Notes: generated by a model not told the origin, from the letters alone. DNA of 64,000 nucleotides from Eleftheria terrae (GCF_030419005.1 NZ_CP106951.1:1550001-1614000); one strand, 5' to 3'; shown: positions 17,045-25,353, counted from the first letter of the stretch. Made by a program: numbers and translations.

Positions 17045-17467
17045 TCACCGCTGCGACCTCCACCACACCTGGGTGGCCAATTCGTCCTGGCGCTTCTGCT
17101 CGCGCTGCTCGACGGCACGGCGCTGCGCGTCTTCGCGGCGTGCCAACAACTGCACGAACACCTCGTGCTTGCGCGCGGCCGCGCTCAGCGCCTGCTGCGA
17201 CACCGCCATGTCGGCTTCGTGCAGCGCCAGGTCCTGCTGGTGCAACTGCGTCATGCCGATCATGGCCTGCTTGTAGTTGCCACAATTGATCGACAGTGCG
17301 GGCGGCAGCGCGGCGGTGGCGCCGCTGCCCTGGCACAGCGCGTTCATGCGGTCGAGGTTGCGCCGGTAGCGGTCGCGCACGGCGCCCTTGGCGGCCACCT
17401 CGGCGCTCAGGCGATCCACCTCGCGCTCGCGCAGGTCGATCAGGCGGCTCAGGCTGGACAGGCTCAT
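17045..17467 (-). CDS. fliJ: FliJ-like export chaperone
   Basis: A 140-residue coiled-coil protein in the FliJ position after fliI. Its helical pattern (LSRLIDLREREVDRLSAEVAAKGAVRDRYRRNLDRM, then ALHEADMAVSQQALSAAARKHEVFVQLLARREDAQRRAVEQREQKRQDE) fits the two-stranded coiled coil of FliJ, the stalk of the FliH-FliI export ATPase. Its ATG overlaps the fliI stop (ATGA). Similarity is low, as is usual in this family; context carries the call. Confidence 0.85.
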   Translation of the reverse strand: MSLSSLSRLIDLREREVDRLSAEVAAKGAVRDRYRRNLDRMNALCQGSGATAALPPALSINCGNYKQAMIGMTQLHQQDLALHEADMAVSQQALSAAARKHEVFVQLLARREDAQRRAVEQREQKRQDELATQVWWRSQR

Positions 17468-18774
17468 TTCGTCAGTCCTTCGAGTTGGGCACGGGTGTCG
17501 GCCAGCGTCGCGCCCTCGCGGGTGCCCTGGCGCAGGAAGGCCTCGATGCGCGGGTACAGCGACACCGCGCGGTCGGTATGCGGGTCGGCGCCGGGCACGT
17601 AGGCGCCCAGCGGGATCAGGTCACGCACCTGGGCATGCCGGGCGGCCATCTCCTTGAGCTGGCGCGCCGCGCGCAGTTGCGACTCGGGCACCACCTGGGC
17701 CATGCAGCGGCTGACCGAGGCGGCGATGTCGATGGCCGGGTAGTGGCCACGCTCGGCCAGCTCGCGGGTCAGCACGATGTGGCCGTCGAGAATGGCGCGG
17801 GCGGTGTCCACCACCGGGTCCTGCTGGTCGTCGCCTTCGGCCAGCACGGTGTAGATGGCGCTCATGCTGCCGCGCTCGTGCTCGCCGTTGCCGGCGCTCT
17901 CGACCAGCTGCGGCAGCAGGCTGAAGACCGATGGCGGGTAGCCCTTGGTGGCCGGCGGCTCGCCCAGCGCCAGCGCGACTTCCCGCTTGGCCATGGCGTA
18001 GCGGGTCAGCGAGTCGACCAGCAGCAGCACGTTCTGGCCCTGGTCGCGGTAATGCGCGGCAATGGTGTGGCACAGCTCGGTGGCCATCAGCCGCATCAGC
18101 GGCGACTCGTCGGCCGGTGCGATCACCACCACGGCGCGCTTGAGCCCTTCCGGGCCGAGCGACATCTCGATGAACTCGCGCACTTCGCGGCTGCGCTCGC
18201 CGATCAGCCCGACCACCACCACCTCGGCCTCGGTGTGCCGCGTGATCTGGCCGAGCAGCACGCTCTTGCCCACGCCGCTGCCGGCGAACAGGCCGACCCG
18301 CTGGCCCTTGCCCAGGGTCAGCATGGCGTTGATGGCACGCACGCCGACGTCCAGCGTCTCGTGCACCGGCCGCTTGCGCAGCGGATGCACCTTGGGCGGA
18401 TGCGGTGGCAGCGAATGCTCGCCGCCTAGGCGGCCCAGGCCGTCCAGCGGCTCGCCCAGGCCGTTGACCACCCGGCCCAGCCAGGACGGGCCGATGCTCA
18501 GCGTGCTCTTGTCGGTGGACGGCAGCACCCGCGCGCCGGTGGCCAGGCCGACCGGCTTCTTGAACGGCATCAGGAAGGACAGCTCGTTGCGAAAGCCCAC
18601 CGCCTGCGCCTCCAGCCACTCGCCGGAGGCGGTCTCGATGCGGCAGCGCTGGCCGGTCTGCAGCGGGCAGCCGACGCTCTCCAGCAACAGGCCCGAGGCG
18701 CCGACCAGCCGGCCGGTGGGCGTGGCCACCGGCACATCGTCGAGCTCCAGCTTGCGCAGCAGGTCGGCAATCAT
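17464..18774 (-). CDS. fliI: FliI, flagellar export ATPase
   Basis: A 436-residue F1-beta-like ATPase of the flagellar type III export gate. The Walker A motif GLFAGSGVGKSVLLG and Walker B VLLLVDSLTRYAMA are intact. ILDGHIVLTRELAERGHYPAIDIAASVSRCM is the conserved catalytic-region signature of FliI. Its length fits the family (435-457). It overlaps fliH by ATGA upstream and fliJ downstream. Confidence 0.97.
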   Translation of the reverse strand: MIADLLRKLELDDVPVATPTGRLVGASGLLLESVGCPLQTGQRCRIETASGEWLEAQAVGFRNELSFLMPFKKPVGLATGARVLPSTDKSTLSIGPSWLGRVVNGLGEPLDGLGRLGGEHSLPPHPPKVHPLRKRPVHETLDVGVRAINAMLTLGKGQRVGLFAGSGVGKSVLLGQITRHTEAEVVVVGLIGERSREVREFIEMSLGPEGLKRAVVVIAPADESPLMRLMATELCHTIAAHYRDQGQNVLLLVDSLTRYAMAKREVALALGEPPATKGYPPSVFSLLPQLVESAGNGEHERGSMSAIYTVLAEGDDQQDPVVDTARAILDGHIVLTRELAERGHYPAIDIAASVSRCMAQVVPESQLRAARQLKEMAARHAQVRDLIPLGAYVPGADPHTDRAVSLYPRIEAFLRQGTREGATLADTRAQLEGLTK

Positions 18775-19463
18775 GCGGCGGCCTCCCCCGCCCCGCCGCC
18801 CGGCAGCAGCTGGGCCGCGATCTGGTCCATGCTGGCAGCCAGGCGCTGGCGGCAGCCGGCATCGGCTTCACGGCCATCGGCCTTGACGCGGCATTCGCCG
18901 GCCTCCAGCCGCGGGTCGGGAATCAGCGTCCAGCGGCGGGCCCGCTCCGGGTCCAGCTCGGCAATGCGCTGTGCTTCTTCCGGATTGAGGTAGACCTCCA
19001 CGCCCTCGCGCACCGGCGGCATGGTGGCGAGCGTCTCGTCCACCAGCGACAGCAGCTGCACCGGCTGCAGCGCCAGCTCGCAGCGGATCACCTGGCGGGC
19101 GACCTTCGCCACCAGCTCGACCACTTCCTTGCGCATGGCCGACTGGTAGTCGGCCTGCAGCTGCTGCAGCTGCTGCAGCAGGCTGTCCAGCGGCCGGGCC
19201 AGCGTCTCGAAGCCGGCAATCGCCTCCCGGCGCGCCTCCTCGCGGCCGGCGGCCAGGCCGGCCTCGCGGCCCTCGGCATGGCCGTCCTGCAGGCCGCGCT
19301 GGTGGCCACCGTCATAGCCCTCGCGATAGCCACGGTCCAGCCCCTGCTGGAAGGCCTCGGCCAGCGAGGCCTGCGCATGCGGCCCGCCCGAACCGGCCAG
19401 CGCGGCGCCGGCCGACAGCTGGGACAGCGGCGGAAAGCGGTGCGGCCGGTGGTGCTGCTTCAT
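18771..19463 (-). CDS. fliH: FliH, regulator of the export ATPase
   Basis: A 230-residue FliH. The hallmark is a run of glycine-spaced GxxxG repeats at about residues 40-75 (QGLDRGYREGYDGGHQRG, LQDGHAEGREAGLAAGREE), followed by the conserved C-terminal V/F-ATPase subunit-like region (EVVELVAKVARQVIRCELALQP, PVREGVEVYLNPEEAQ, GECRVKADGREADAG). FliH inhibits FliI and docks it at the C ring. The start at 19463 overlaps the fliG stop; a longer frame start is rejected. Confidence 0.93.
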   Translation of the reverse strand: MKQHHRPHRFPPLSQLSAGAALAGSGGPHAQASLAEAFQQGLDRGYREGYDGGHQRGLQDGHAEGREAGLAAGREEARREAIAGFETLARPLDSLLQQLQQLQADYQSAMRKEVVELVAKVARQVIRCELALQPVQLLSLVDETLATMPPVREGVEVYLNPEEAQRIAELDPERARRWTLIPDPRLEAGECRVKADGREADAGCRQRLAASMDQIAAQLLPGGGAGEAAA

Positions 19464-20491
19464 TCCACCACCGCCTCGGCAAACAGCTGCACCTCGATCT
19501 CGCCGCCATCGGCCAGCGTCTTCACGGTGGCCATGATTTCCTGGCGGGCCTGCTCGACGCGGCTGAGCGGCACCGGGCCGGCACGGCGCATGGTGTCTTC
19601 GAAAGCCTGTGCCTGGCGCCGCGGCATCGAGCGCAGCACCGCGTCGCGCACGGCCGGCTCGGCGCCCTTGAGCGCCATGGCCCACTGCTCGAGCGGCACC
19701 TCCTCGATGATGCGGGTGAGCACCGCCTCGCTCTGGCGCGACAGCAGGAAGAAGTCGTACATGCTGACCTCGATCTGCGACACCACCTCGGGGTCGTGCG
19801 CGCGCAGCAGCTCCACCATCTGCTGGCGGTTGCCCTGCAGGCGGTTGAGGATCTCCGCGGCCTGCTTGACGCCTTCCACCGTGGCGCTCTGCAGGCCCAG
19901 GCCTTCCAGGCAGCGGTCCACCAGCGCGTCCAGCTCCTCGAGCAGCTCGGCATCGATGTCGCCGAGGCGGGCCACCTGCAGCAGCACCAGGTCACGGCCG
20001 GCGGCCGGCAGTGCGTCCACCACGTCACCCGCCAGCGCCGGCGGCAGGAAGGCCACGAAGACCGCCTGCATGCCCACATGCTCGGACGAGATGCGCTCGG
20101 CCAGCCACTTGGGCGAGGCCCATTGCAGCCGCGCCATCTTGGGCCGGATGGCGTCGCCGTAGATGCTATTGAGCACGTTGCTGGCGACGTCGCTGCCCAG
20201 CGCCAGGTCGAGCGAGCGCTTCAGGTAGGCGCGCGACGCGCCGTGCACGCCGCTTTGCTGGCGGTAGTCGTCGAAGAAGCGCTGCAGCGAGGTCTTCACC
20301 GAGTCCACCTTGATGCCGCTCAGGCGCGACATCACCTGGGTCACGGCCAGCAGCTCCTCGCGCGAGAGGCAGCGCAGCACCGCCGCGGCCGGGGCCTCGC
20401 CCATGCTCAGCAGCACGATGGCGGCCTGCTCGATCTGGCTGGGCAGGCCGTCGTCGGCGGGACGGTCCAGGGGCTTATTCGGATCGGCCAT
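19460..20491 (-). CDS. fliG: FliG, flagellar motor switch protein
   Basis: A 343-residue C-ring protein that couples the stator to the rotor. It starts with IEQAAIVLLSMGEAPAAAVLRCLSREEL, continues with the armadillo-like middle domain, and ends with the torque-generating domain (LEQWAMALKGAEPAVRDAVLRSMPRRQAQAFEDTM, then GPVPLSRVEQARQEIM), where charged residues contact MotA. It overlaps fliF by 17 bp, as is common in flagellar operons. Confidence 0.96.
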   Translation of the reverse strand: MADPNKPLDRPADDGLPSQIEQAAIVLLSMGEAPAAAVLRCLSREELLAVTQVMSRLSGIKVDSVKTSLQRFFDDYRQQSGVHGASRAYLKRSLDLALGSDVASNVLNSIYGDAIRPKMARLQWASPKWLAERISSEHVGMQAVFVAFLPPALAGDVVDALPAAGRDLVLLQVARLGDIDAELLEELDALVDRCLEGLGLQSATVEGVKQAAEILNRLQGNRQQMVELLRAHDPEVVSQIEVSMYDFFLLSRQSEAVLTRIIEEVPLEQWAMALKGAEPAVRDAVLRSMPRRQAQAFEDTMRRAGPVPLSRVEQARQEIMATVKTLADGGEIEVQLFAEAVVE

Positions 20492-22196
20492 GTTTCTGCA
20501 TCCACTGCTTGACGACTTCGGCCACCCGCTCGGGCTCCTTGGCAGCCAGGGTCTTGAGGTGTTCCACCATCACATCCACCGGCGAGCCGGCGGGGGGCAG
20601 GTCGTAGTTTTCGAGCAAGGGCACCACCGGCATGCCAGGCCCCGCCGCCGCAGCGTGCGTGGGCTCGGCCATCAGCGTGGCGGCCATCGCCGCCGGGCCA
20701 CCGAGCGGGATGGCGGCAGCCTGGGCCGCCGGCAGCTCGCCCGCAGCGGCGGCCGCGCCGGCCAGCACGGCGGCACCGCCGCGCGCACCGGTACCGGGCG
20801 CCAGGCGCTGGCCCAGCATGCGCAGCAGCGGCCGGGCGACCAGCAGGTAACCAAACAGGAAGGCCAGCGGCGTCAGCAACCAGGAGCCGATGTCCAGCAA
20901 CCGGTTGTGCTCCTCCCACCAGGCCGGTGCAGCCACCTTGGGCGCGGCCGGGAAAGCCACCGCGGAAACGGCCAGCTGGTCGCCTCGCTCGGTGTCCATG
21001 CCCAGGCCGGTGCGCAGCAGGCGCTCGATGCCGGCCACCTCGGCCGGGCTCCACAGGCCCTTGCCGCCCGGCGCGGCCGCGTTGTTCAGCACCACGGCCA
21101 CGCTGAGCCGGCTGAGCTTGCCGCGGCTGCGCTTGATGCGCGTCACGCTGCGGTCGTAGGCGTACTGCCGGGTGGTGGCGTTCTTGCGAGCCGTGCCGGG
21201 CTCCGCGCCGGAGGCGGCACCAGCGGCGGGAACCGGCCGGTTGCTCAGCGAGCCGGGCACACCGAGGGCCATCGGATCGACGTCCTGCTCCTCGCGCATC
21301 GCCTCGTTGGTCACCTTGGGCGCCTCGCCGTAGCGCTCCAGCGTCTCCTCGACCCGGTCGTTGTTCACCACGGCCGTGACGCTGGCCTTGTAGTTCTGCT
21401 CGCCCAGCACCGGGCCGAGCAGCGCCGCGACATTGCGCAGCGTGTCTTCCTTGGCGCGGCGGGCGGCTTCGTCGCCCTGGGCGCTGCCGTCGAAGCCGTC
21501 GCTCAGGTCGATGCGCGAGGACAGCAGGTTGCCCGCCTGATCCACCAGGTTGACGCGCTGCGCATCGAGGCCGGCCACGCTGCCGGAAACCAGCTTGACG
21601 ATGGCCGCGATCTGCTCGGCAGCCAGGCTGCGGCCCGGCTTCAGGCCCACCACCACGGAGGCGGAGCTGGGCGCGCCATCGCTCACCACGAAGGACGAGG
21701 ACTTGGCGATGGCCAGGTGCACCCGGGCCGACTCGACCGCATCGAGCGACAGGATGCTCAGCACCAGCTCGCCTTCCAGGCCGCGGCGGAACCGGACGTC
21801 CTGCACGAACTGGCTGACGCCCAGCGGGTCGCTGCGGTCCATCAGTTCCAGGCCGGCCGGCAGCTTGGCCACCACGCCCTTGCTGGCCAGCAGCATGCGC
21901 ACGCGGCCCAGCACGTCCTCGGGCACCAGCACCTGGCCGGTCTCGGGGTGCACGCGGTAGGGAATCTGCTCGGCGTCGAGGGCGGCCATCATGTCGGCCG
22001 CCGCCACCTTCTCGCGGCTGCCAAACACCGGCTTGTAGGCCGACTGGTCTCGCCACACCAGCATCATCACCAGTGCAGTGACGCCGATGGCCAGCACCAC
22101 CAGCGGCAGCAGGCGGTTCATCAGGCCGGCGCCGAGGCCGGCGCGTGCGACATTGGGGCCGAGCCGCTGCAGCCCGGTCTTCACAGAGTTGAGCAC
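20475..22196 (-). CDS. fliF: FliF, MS-ring protein
   Basis: A 573-residue inner-membrane MS-ring protein. An N-terminal membrane helix (LLPLVVLAIGVTALVMMLVW, about residues 30-49) is followed by the YscJ/FliF secretin-like domain (YKPVFGSREKVAAADMMAALDAEQIPYRVHPETG, LVPEDVLGRVRMLLASKG, ELVLSILSLDAVESARVHLA) and a second membrane helix (IGSWLLTPLAFLFGYLLVARPLL, about 440-462). The C-terminal tail that binds FliG is present (VDVMVEHLKTLAAKEPERVAEVVKQWM). It overlaps fliG. Confidence 0.96.
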   Translation of the reverse strand: MLNSVKTGLQRLGPNVARAGLGAGLMNRLLPLVVLAIGVTALVMMLVWRDQSAYKPVFGSREKVAAADMMAALDAEQIPYRVHPETGQVLVPEDVLGRVRMLLASKGVVAKLPAGLELMDRSDPLGVSQFVQDVRFRRGLEGELVLSILSLDAVESARVHLAIAKSSSFVVSDGAPSSASVVVGLKPGRSLAAEQIAAIVKLVSGSVAGLDAQRVNLVDQAGNLLSSRIDLSDGFDGSAQGDEAARRAKEDTLRNVAALLGPVLGEQNYKASVTAVVNNDRVEETLERYGEAPKVTNEAMREEQDVDPMALGVPGSLSNRPVPAAGAASGAEPGTARKNATTRQYAYDRSVTRIKRSRGKLSRLSVAVVLNNAAAPGGKGLWSPAEVAGIERLLRTGLGMDTERGDQLAVSAVAFPAAPKVAAPAWWEEHNRLLDIGSWLLTPLAFLFGYLLVARPLLRMLGQRLAPGTGARGGAAVLAGAAAAAGELPAAQAAAIPLGGPAAMAATLMAEPTHAAAAGPGMPVVPLLENYDLPPAGSPVDVMVEHLKTLAAKEPERVAEVVKQWMQKHGRSE

Positions 22197-22206
22197 GGTG
22201 GCGACC

Positions 22207-22545
22207 TCAAAGCTGCAGCTTGATCAGCTCGTCCATCGCGCCAACCACCTTGTTGCGCAGCTGGGTCAGCATCGAGAACGACAGGCTGGCTTCCTGGCTG
22301 GCCAGCATGGCGCCCACCAGGTCGTCGCTGCGGCCGGCATCCACCGCGGCCATCTTCTCGTTGGCCGCACGGTCCTGGGCATCCACGCTTTGCACGGCGG
22401 CCTTCAGGCTGTCCATGAAGCTGCCGCTGCTCGGCCCGCCGTCGGCCGGGGCAGGCTGGGAAGGTTGCGGCAGCGCGAAGTCGGACAAGCCGGCGTCGCC
22501 TGCGGCACCGCCGGTGCGGGCCCAGGCGCCCAATTCGATGTTCAT
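22207..22545 (-). CDS. fliE: FliE, MS-ring/rod junction protein
   Basis: A 112-residue adaptor between MS ring and rod. The C-terminal pattern is FMDSLKAAVQSVDAQDRAANEKMAAVDAGRSDDLVGAMLASQEASLSFSMLTQLRNKVVGAMDELIKLQL, ending with the FliE signature 'L..RNK.v.AY.EIM.m.l'. It is the first gene of the minus-strand fliEFGHIJ run. The start at 22545 is preferred over 22644 because the family is about 100-110 residues. Confidence 0.94.
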   Translation of the reverse strand: MNIELGAWARTGGAAGDAGLSDFALPQPSQPAPADGGPSSGSFMDSLKAAVQSVDAQDRAANEKMAAVDAGRSDDLVGAMLASQEASLSFSMLTQLRNKVVGAMDELIKLQL

Positions 22546-22577
22546 TTCGCTGTGATCCCTTGTCTGGAGCAGCCAGC

Positions 22578-22602
22578 GGGTTTCATCGGGGTGACGAAAC
22601 CC
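22578..22602. promoter_or_regulatory. 25-bp imperfect palindrome upstream of fliE
   Basis: The arms GGGTTTCATC and GACGAAACCC are complementary except for one position and are separated by 5 bp. The site lies 33-57 bp before the fliE start codon. A dyad of this length in a divergent flagellar control region looks like a regulator-binding site, or a hairpin in the fliE leader. No cognate regulator is encoded nearby. Confidence 0.4.
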
Positions 22603-22616
22603 AGCTGCGTTCGGGC

Positions 22617-22632
22617 AGCGATATTGCGACCA
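22617..22632 (-). promoter_or_regulatory. Weak sigma-54-like element for fliE
   Basis: Read on the minus strand the sequence is TGGTCGCAATATCGCT, with the GG-N10-GC spacing of a -24/-12 promoter but poor matches elsewhere (about 7 of 12 consensus positions). If used, transcription would start about 60 nt before the fliE ATG, just upstream of the palindrome at 22578-22602. Low confidence. Confidence 0.2.
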
Positions 22633-22917
22633 TGGGGTATTCACCCGCTACGGCAGATGCGATCGGAGGACACCGGAAAATTCTTATACGGCGAATAGTG
22701 CGAGAAGAATTTCTCACTTCCTGGCGATTCGGCATCGCGCACTATCAAGTTCCCCTGCGGCTCCCCGCCATCGGCTGCCACGCCAGTCTGGGAGCGGGCA
22801 AACGGCACTTTCGCACGCAGCAGCGGGGCAGTTTGGCGACCCGCCCGGCCCTGCCCGGGTGTATAGGCAAATGCCTTACGCGTCGCCATAGTGGGTCCAT
22901 ACAATCCGCCGCCAATA

Positions 22918-22933
22918 AGGCAGAACGTCTGCA
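22918..22933 (+). promoter_or_regulatory. Sigma-54-like -24/-12 element for fliM operon
   Basis: AGGCAGAACGTCTGCA matches the sigma-54 consensus TGGCAC-G-N4-TTGCA at 9 of 12 defined positions, with exact GG-N10-GC spacing (GG at 22919, GC at 22931). It lies about 140 bp before the fliM start. Lateral flagellar early genes are typically sigma-54 dependent, which fits, but the activator gene expected in Flag-2 loci is not present in this window. Confidence 0.35.
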
Positions 22934-23073
22934 TGGAAGCGGCATTACCTCGAAATGCATTCCCGCTCCCCTCAATAAGGCGACCGCCTGCCGGAAAAAT
23001 CAAATCGTGGCTCAAGACAATTTTGTTCGGCGCCGAAATGCCTCGGCCGCCTCCCACTTCTGACCCAGAGACG

Positions 23074-23928
23074 ATGAAACGAACGATGTCACCGCCGACG
23101 CCCTGCCAGGTGCTGGATCCGTCCACGCTCGGCCGTCCGGTGCACCGGCTGGGCCGTTTCACCGAGTGCTGGCGGGAAGACCTGGCGCAATTGCTCGGCC
23201 AGGTCCTGAACCGCCGCTGGCGCGCCGGCTTCGAGCTCGGCAAGGTGAGCATCGAGCGCAGCAGCGTGCCGGCCGACGCCGGCCGCTGGAACGCCTTTGC
23301 GGCCGAGGCCGGCAGCATCGCTTGCGCCGTCGAGCGGCCGCTGCTGCTGACGCTGCTGGCGCTGCGCTACGGCGGCCGCAGCGCGGCCACCGATCCGCAG
23401 ACCCTGCCGCCCACCGCCACCGAAGACCGCCTGGCCAGCAGCCTGGCCCAGCAGTTCGTCGAAGCGCTGGCCGGGCGCATCCAGGCCGGCCTGGACGGCG
23501 CACCGTACGACATCCCCAGCCTGGCCTGGCGTGCCACCGCAGCGCTGCTGCCGCGCGGCCCGGCATGGATCGCCCGGGTGCAACTGATCGACCGCCAGCA
23601 CGGCGTGGACGCGAGCCTGCGGCTCCTGCTCGACGACGCCTGGATGGACCGGCTGCTGGCCTGCCTGCCCGCGCCGCGGGCGCGCAACGCCGAGCACGGC
23701 GCCGCGGACAGCCGCCCGCTGAGCCAGCGCTTGCGCCTGACGCTGACCGCCCGCCTGCTGGAGAAGGAAATGCCGCTGGGCGATCTGCTCGACCTGCGGG
23801 TGGGCGACCTGATTCCGGTGCGCCTGGGCCCCACCGAGGTGCGGGTGGACGACGCCCGCCTCTACACCGCCACGGTGGCCGAGCACCAGGGCAAGCTGTG
23901 CCTCACCTCCTTTGCCGACGCGGACTGA
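23074..23928 (+). CDS. fliM: FliM, flagellar motor switch protein lacking the CheY-binding peptide
   Basis: A 284-residue C-ring protein. The middle CheC-like domain spans about residues 30-190 (LGRFTECWREDLAQLLGQVLNRRWR, ...FVEALAGRIQAGLDG). The C-terminal SPOA domain spans about 205-280 (LRLTLTARLLEKEMPLGDLLDLRVGDLIPVRLG, TATVAEHQGKLCLTSF). The family N-terminal peptide LSQxEIDALL that binds phospho-CheY is absent at every possible start in the frame (22891, 22933, 23038, 23074, 23086). The start is uncertain; 23074 is taken because it precedes the first conserved segment. It heads the plus-strand fliMNPQR-flhBA transcript. Confidence 0.85.
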   Translation: MKRTMSPPTPCQVLDPSTLGRPVHRLGRFTECWREDLAQLLGQVLNRRWRAGFELGKVSIERSSVPADAGRWNAFAAEAGSIACAVERPLLLTLLALRYGGRSAATDPQTLPPTATEDRLASSLAQQFVEALAGRIQAGLDGAPYDIPSLAWRATAALLPRGPAWIARVQLIDRQHGVDASLRLLLDDAWMDRLLACLPAPRARNAEHGAADSRPLSQRLRLTLTARLLEKEMPLGDLLDLRVGDLIPVRLGPTEVRVDDARLYTATVAEHQGKLCLTSFADAD

Positions 23929-23962
23929 GCCGCGCCGCCTGACCCCCGAGAGAAGCGACTTC

Positions 23963-24319
23963 ATGGACTTGAGCGACAACCCCGCCATCGACTCCCTGCT
24001 CGGCGAAGCCGCCGCCGCGCCGGGCGACCTGCCAGCGCCCGCCGGTGCCGAACCGCGCCGCGACCTGGGCCGCATGATGCGCAAGATCCCCGTCACGCTG
24101 ACCCTGGAAGTGGGCAGCGCGCGTGTTTCGCTACAGGACCTGGCCGACATCCGCGCCGACAGCGTGGTCGAGCTCGACACGCTGGCCGGCGAGCCGCTGG
24201 TGATCAAGGTCAACGGCACCACCATCGGCCGTGCCGAGGTGGTGGTAGCCGGCGACAACTACGCACTGAAGGTCGTCGAGCTGAGCAGCGACCTCGACCT
24301 GGGCAGCCTGGCGCAATGA
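23963..24319 (+). CDS. fliN: FliN, flagellar motor switch protein
   Basis: A 118-residue C-ring protein. The C-terminal SPOA domain (KIPVTLTLEVGSARVSLQDLADIRADSVVELDTLAGEPLVIKVNGTTIGRAEVVVAGDNYALKV) is a textbook FliN, including the V.LDVLAGEPVD.-like and NG..iA.GEVVVV.d..gvRi segments. The start ATG at 23963 has a purine-rich GAGAGAAG upstream. It overlaps fliP by ATGA. Confidence 0.96.
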   Translation: MDLSDNPAIDSLLGEAAAAPGDLPAPAGAEPRRDLGRMMRKIPVTLTLEVGSARVSLQDLADIRADSVVELDTLAGEPLVIKVNGTTIGRAEVVVAGDNYALKVVELSSDLDLGSLAQ

Positions 24320-25074
24320 AGCTGAAGGCCCGCCTGCCCCTCCTGCTGGCCCTGGGCCTTGCAGCGTTCACGCTGCTGGCGCCCAGCGCGCAGGCGGGCA
24401 CCATCGAGCTGCTCGGCCAGGCCGGCCCCGGCGGCGCGACCAACGAGTTCACCGTGAAGACCCAGGTGCTCGTCATCATGACCCTGCTCGGGCTGCTGCC
24501 CGCGCTGATGTTGATGATGACCAGCTTCACGCGCTTCGTCATCGTGCTGTCGCTGCTGCGCCAGGCGCTGGGCCTGCAGCAGGGCCTGCCCAACCGCATC
24601 GTCACCGGCATTGCGCTGATCCTGACGCTGCTGGTGATGCGGCCGGTCGGCGAGCAGGTCTGGACGCAGGCCTTCGTGCCCTACGACGAGGACCGCATCG
24701 GCCTGATGCAGGCCCTCAAGGTGGCCGAGGTGCCGCTGTCGCGCTTCATGCTGGCGCAGACCAGCAAGGCCTCGCTCGCCCAGGTGGGCGGCCTGGCCGG
24801 CTCCAAGGTGGCGAAGCCGGAGGACCACCCCTTCACCGTCAAGCTCGCGGCCTTCGTGCTGAGCGAGCTGAAGACCGCGTTCCAGATCGGCTGCATGCTC
24901 TTCATCCCCTTCCTGGTGATCGACCTGGTGGTGTCCTCGGTGCTGATGGCGATGGGCATGATGATGCTGTCGCCGCTGGTCATCTCGCTGCCGCTGAAGC
25001 TGCTGCTGTTCGTGCTGGTGGACGGCTGGACGCTCACCGTCAACACGCTCGTGACGAGCATACAGGCCTACTGA
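24316..25074 (+). CDS. fliP: FliP, flagellar export gate protein
   Basis: A 252-residue export-gate membrane protein. A cleavable signal peptide (LPLLLALGLAAFTLLAPSAQA) is characteristic of flagellar FliP. The body contains LMMMTSFTRFVIVLSLLRQALGLQQ-type sequence, FKIAFQIG-like LKTAFQIGCMLFIPFLVIDLVVSSVLMAMGMMMLSP and LLLFVLVDGW, all family hallmarks. FliP forms the core of the export pore with FliQ and FliR. Confidence 0.97.
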   Translation: MKLKARLPLLLALGLAAFTLLAPSAQAGTIELLGQAGPGGATNEFTVKTQVLVIMTLLGLLPALMLMMTSFTRFVIVLSLLRQALGLQQGLPNRIVTGIALILTLLVMRPVGEQVWTQAFVPYDEDRIGLMQALKVAEVPLSRFMLAQTSKASLAQVGGLAGSKVAKPEDHPFTVKLAAFVLSELKTAFQIGCMLFIPFLVIDLVVSSVLMAMGMMMLSPLVISLPLKLLLFVLVDGWTLTVNTLVTSIQAY

Positions 25075-25075
25075 C

Positions 25076-25348
25076 ATGCTGACGCCCGACGTTGCCGTGG
25101 ACCTGGTGAGCGAGAGCCTGCACATCGTGATGGTGCTGGTGGCCGTGCTGGCCGTGCCCGGCCTGGTGGTGGGCCTGCTGGTGAGCCTGTTCCAGGCCGC
25201 CACCCAGATCAACGAGCAGACCCTGAGCTTCCTGCCCCGCCTGCTGGTCACCTTGCTGGTGATCACGCTGGCCGGCGGCTGGATGGCGAGCTGGCTGATG
25301 GACTTCTGCGTCTCCATCTTCCAGCGTGCCGCCTCGCTGGTGGGCTGA
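25076..25348 (+). CDS. fliQ: FliQ, flagellar export gate protein
   Basis: A 90-residue protein with two hydrophobic hairpin helices (IVMVLVAVLAVPGLVVGLLVSLFQAATQINEQTLSFLPRLLVTLLVITLAGGWM). 'GL.vslfQA.TQI.EqTLsF.PK' is the FliQ signature. Four or five copies associate with FliP and FliR in the gate. It begins 1 bp after the fliP stop. Confidence 0.96.
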   Translation: MLTPDVAVDLVSESLHIVMVLVAVLAVPGLVVGLLVSLFQAATQINEQTLSFLPRLLVTLLVITLAGGWMASWLMDFCVSIFQRAASLVG

Positions 25349-25353
25349 ACCGC

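Larger units (their letters stand above)
22546..23073. promoter_or_regulatory. Divergent control region between fliE and fliM
   Basis: This 528-bp region between the two divergent flagellar transcripts contains no convincing gene. It is the place where Flag-2 systems carry the sigma-54 activator gene lafK, which is absent. It is locally more AT-rich than the genes. It holds a 25-bp imperfect palindrome near fliE (22578-22602), a GAGAA-GAAT-TTCTC dyad (22702-22715), two direct copies of CAATAAGGC about 61 bp apart (22913-22921 and 22973-22981), and GG-N10-GC elements resembling sigma-54 promoters on each strand. Confidence 0.6.
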
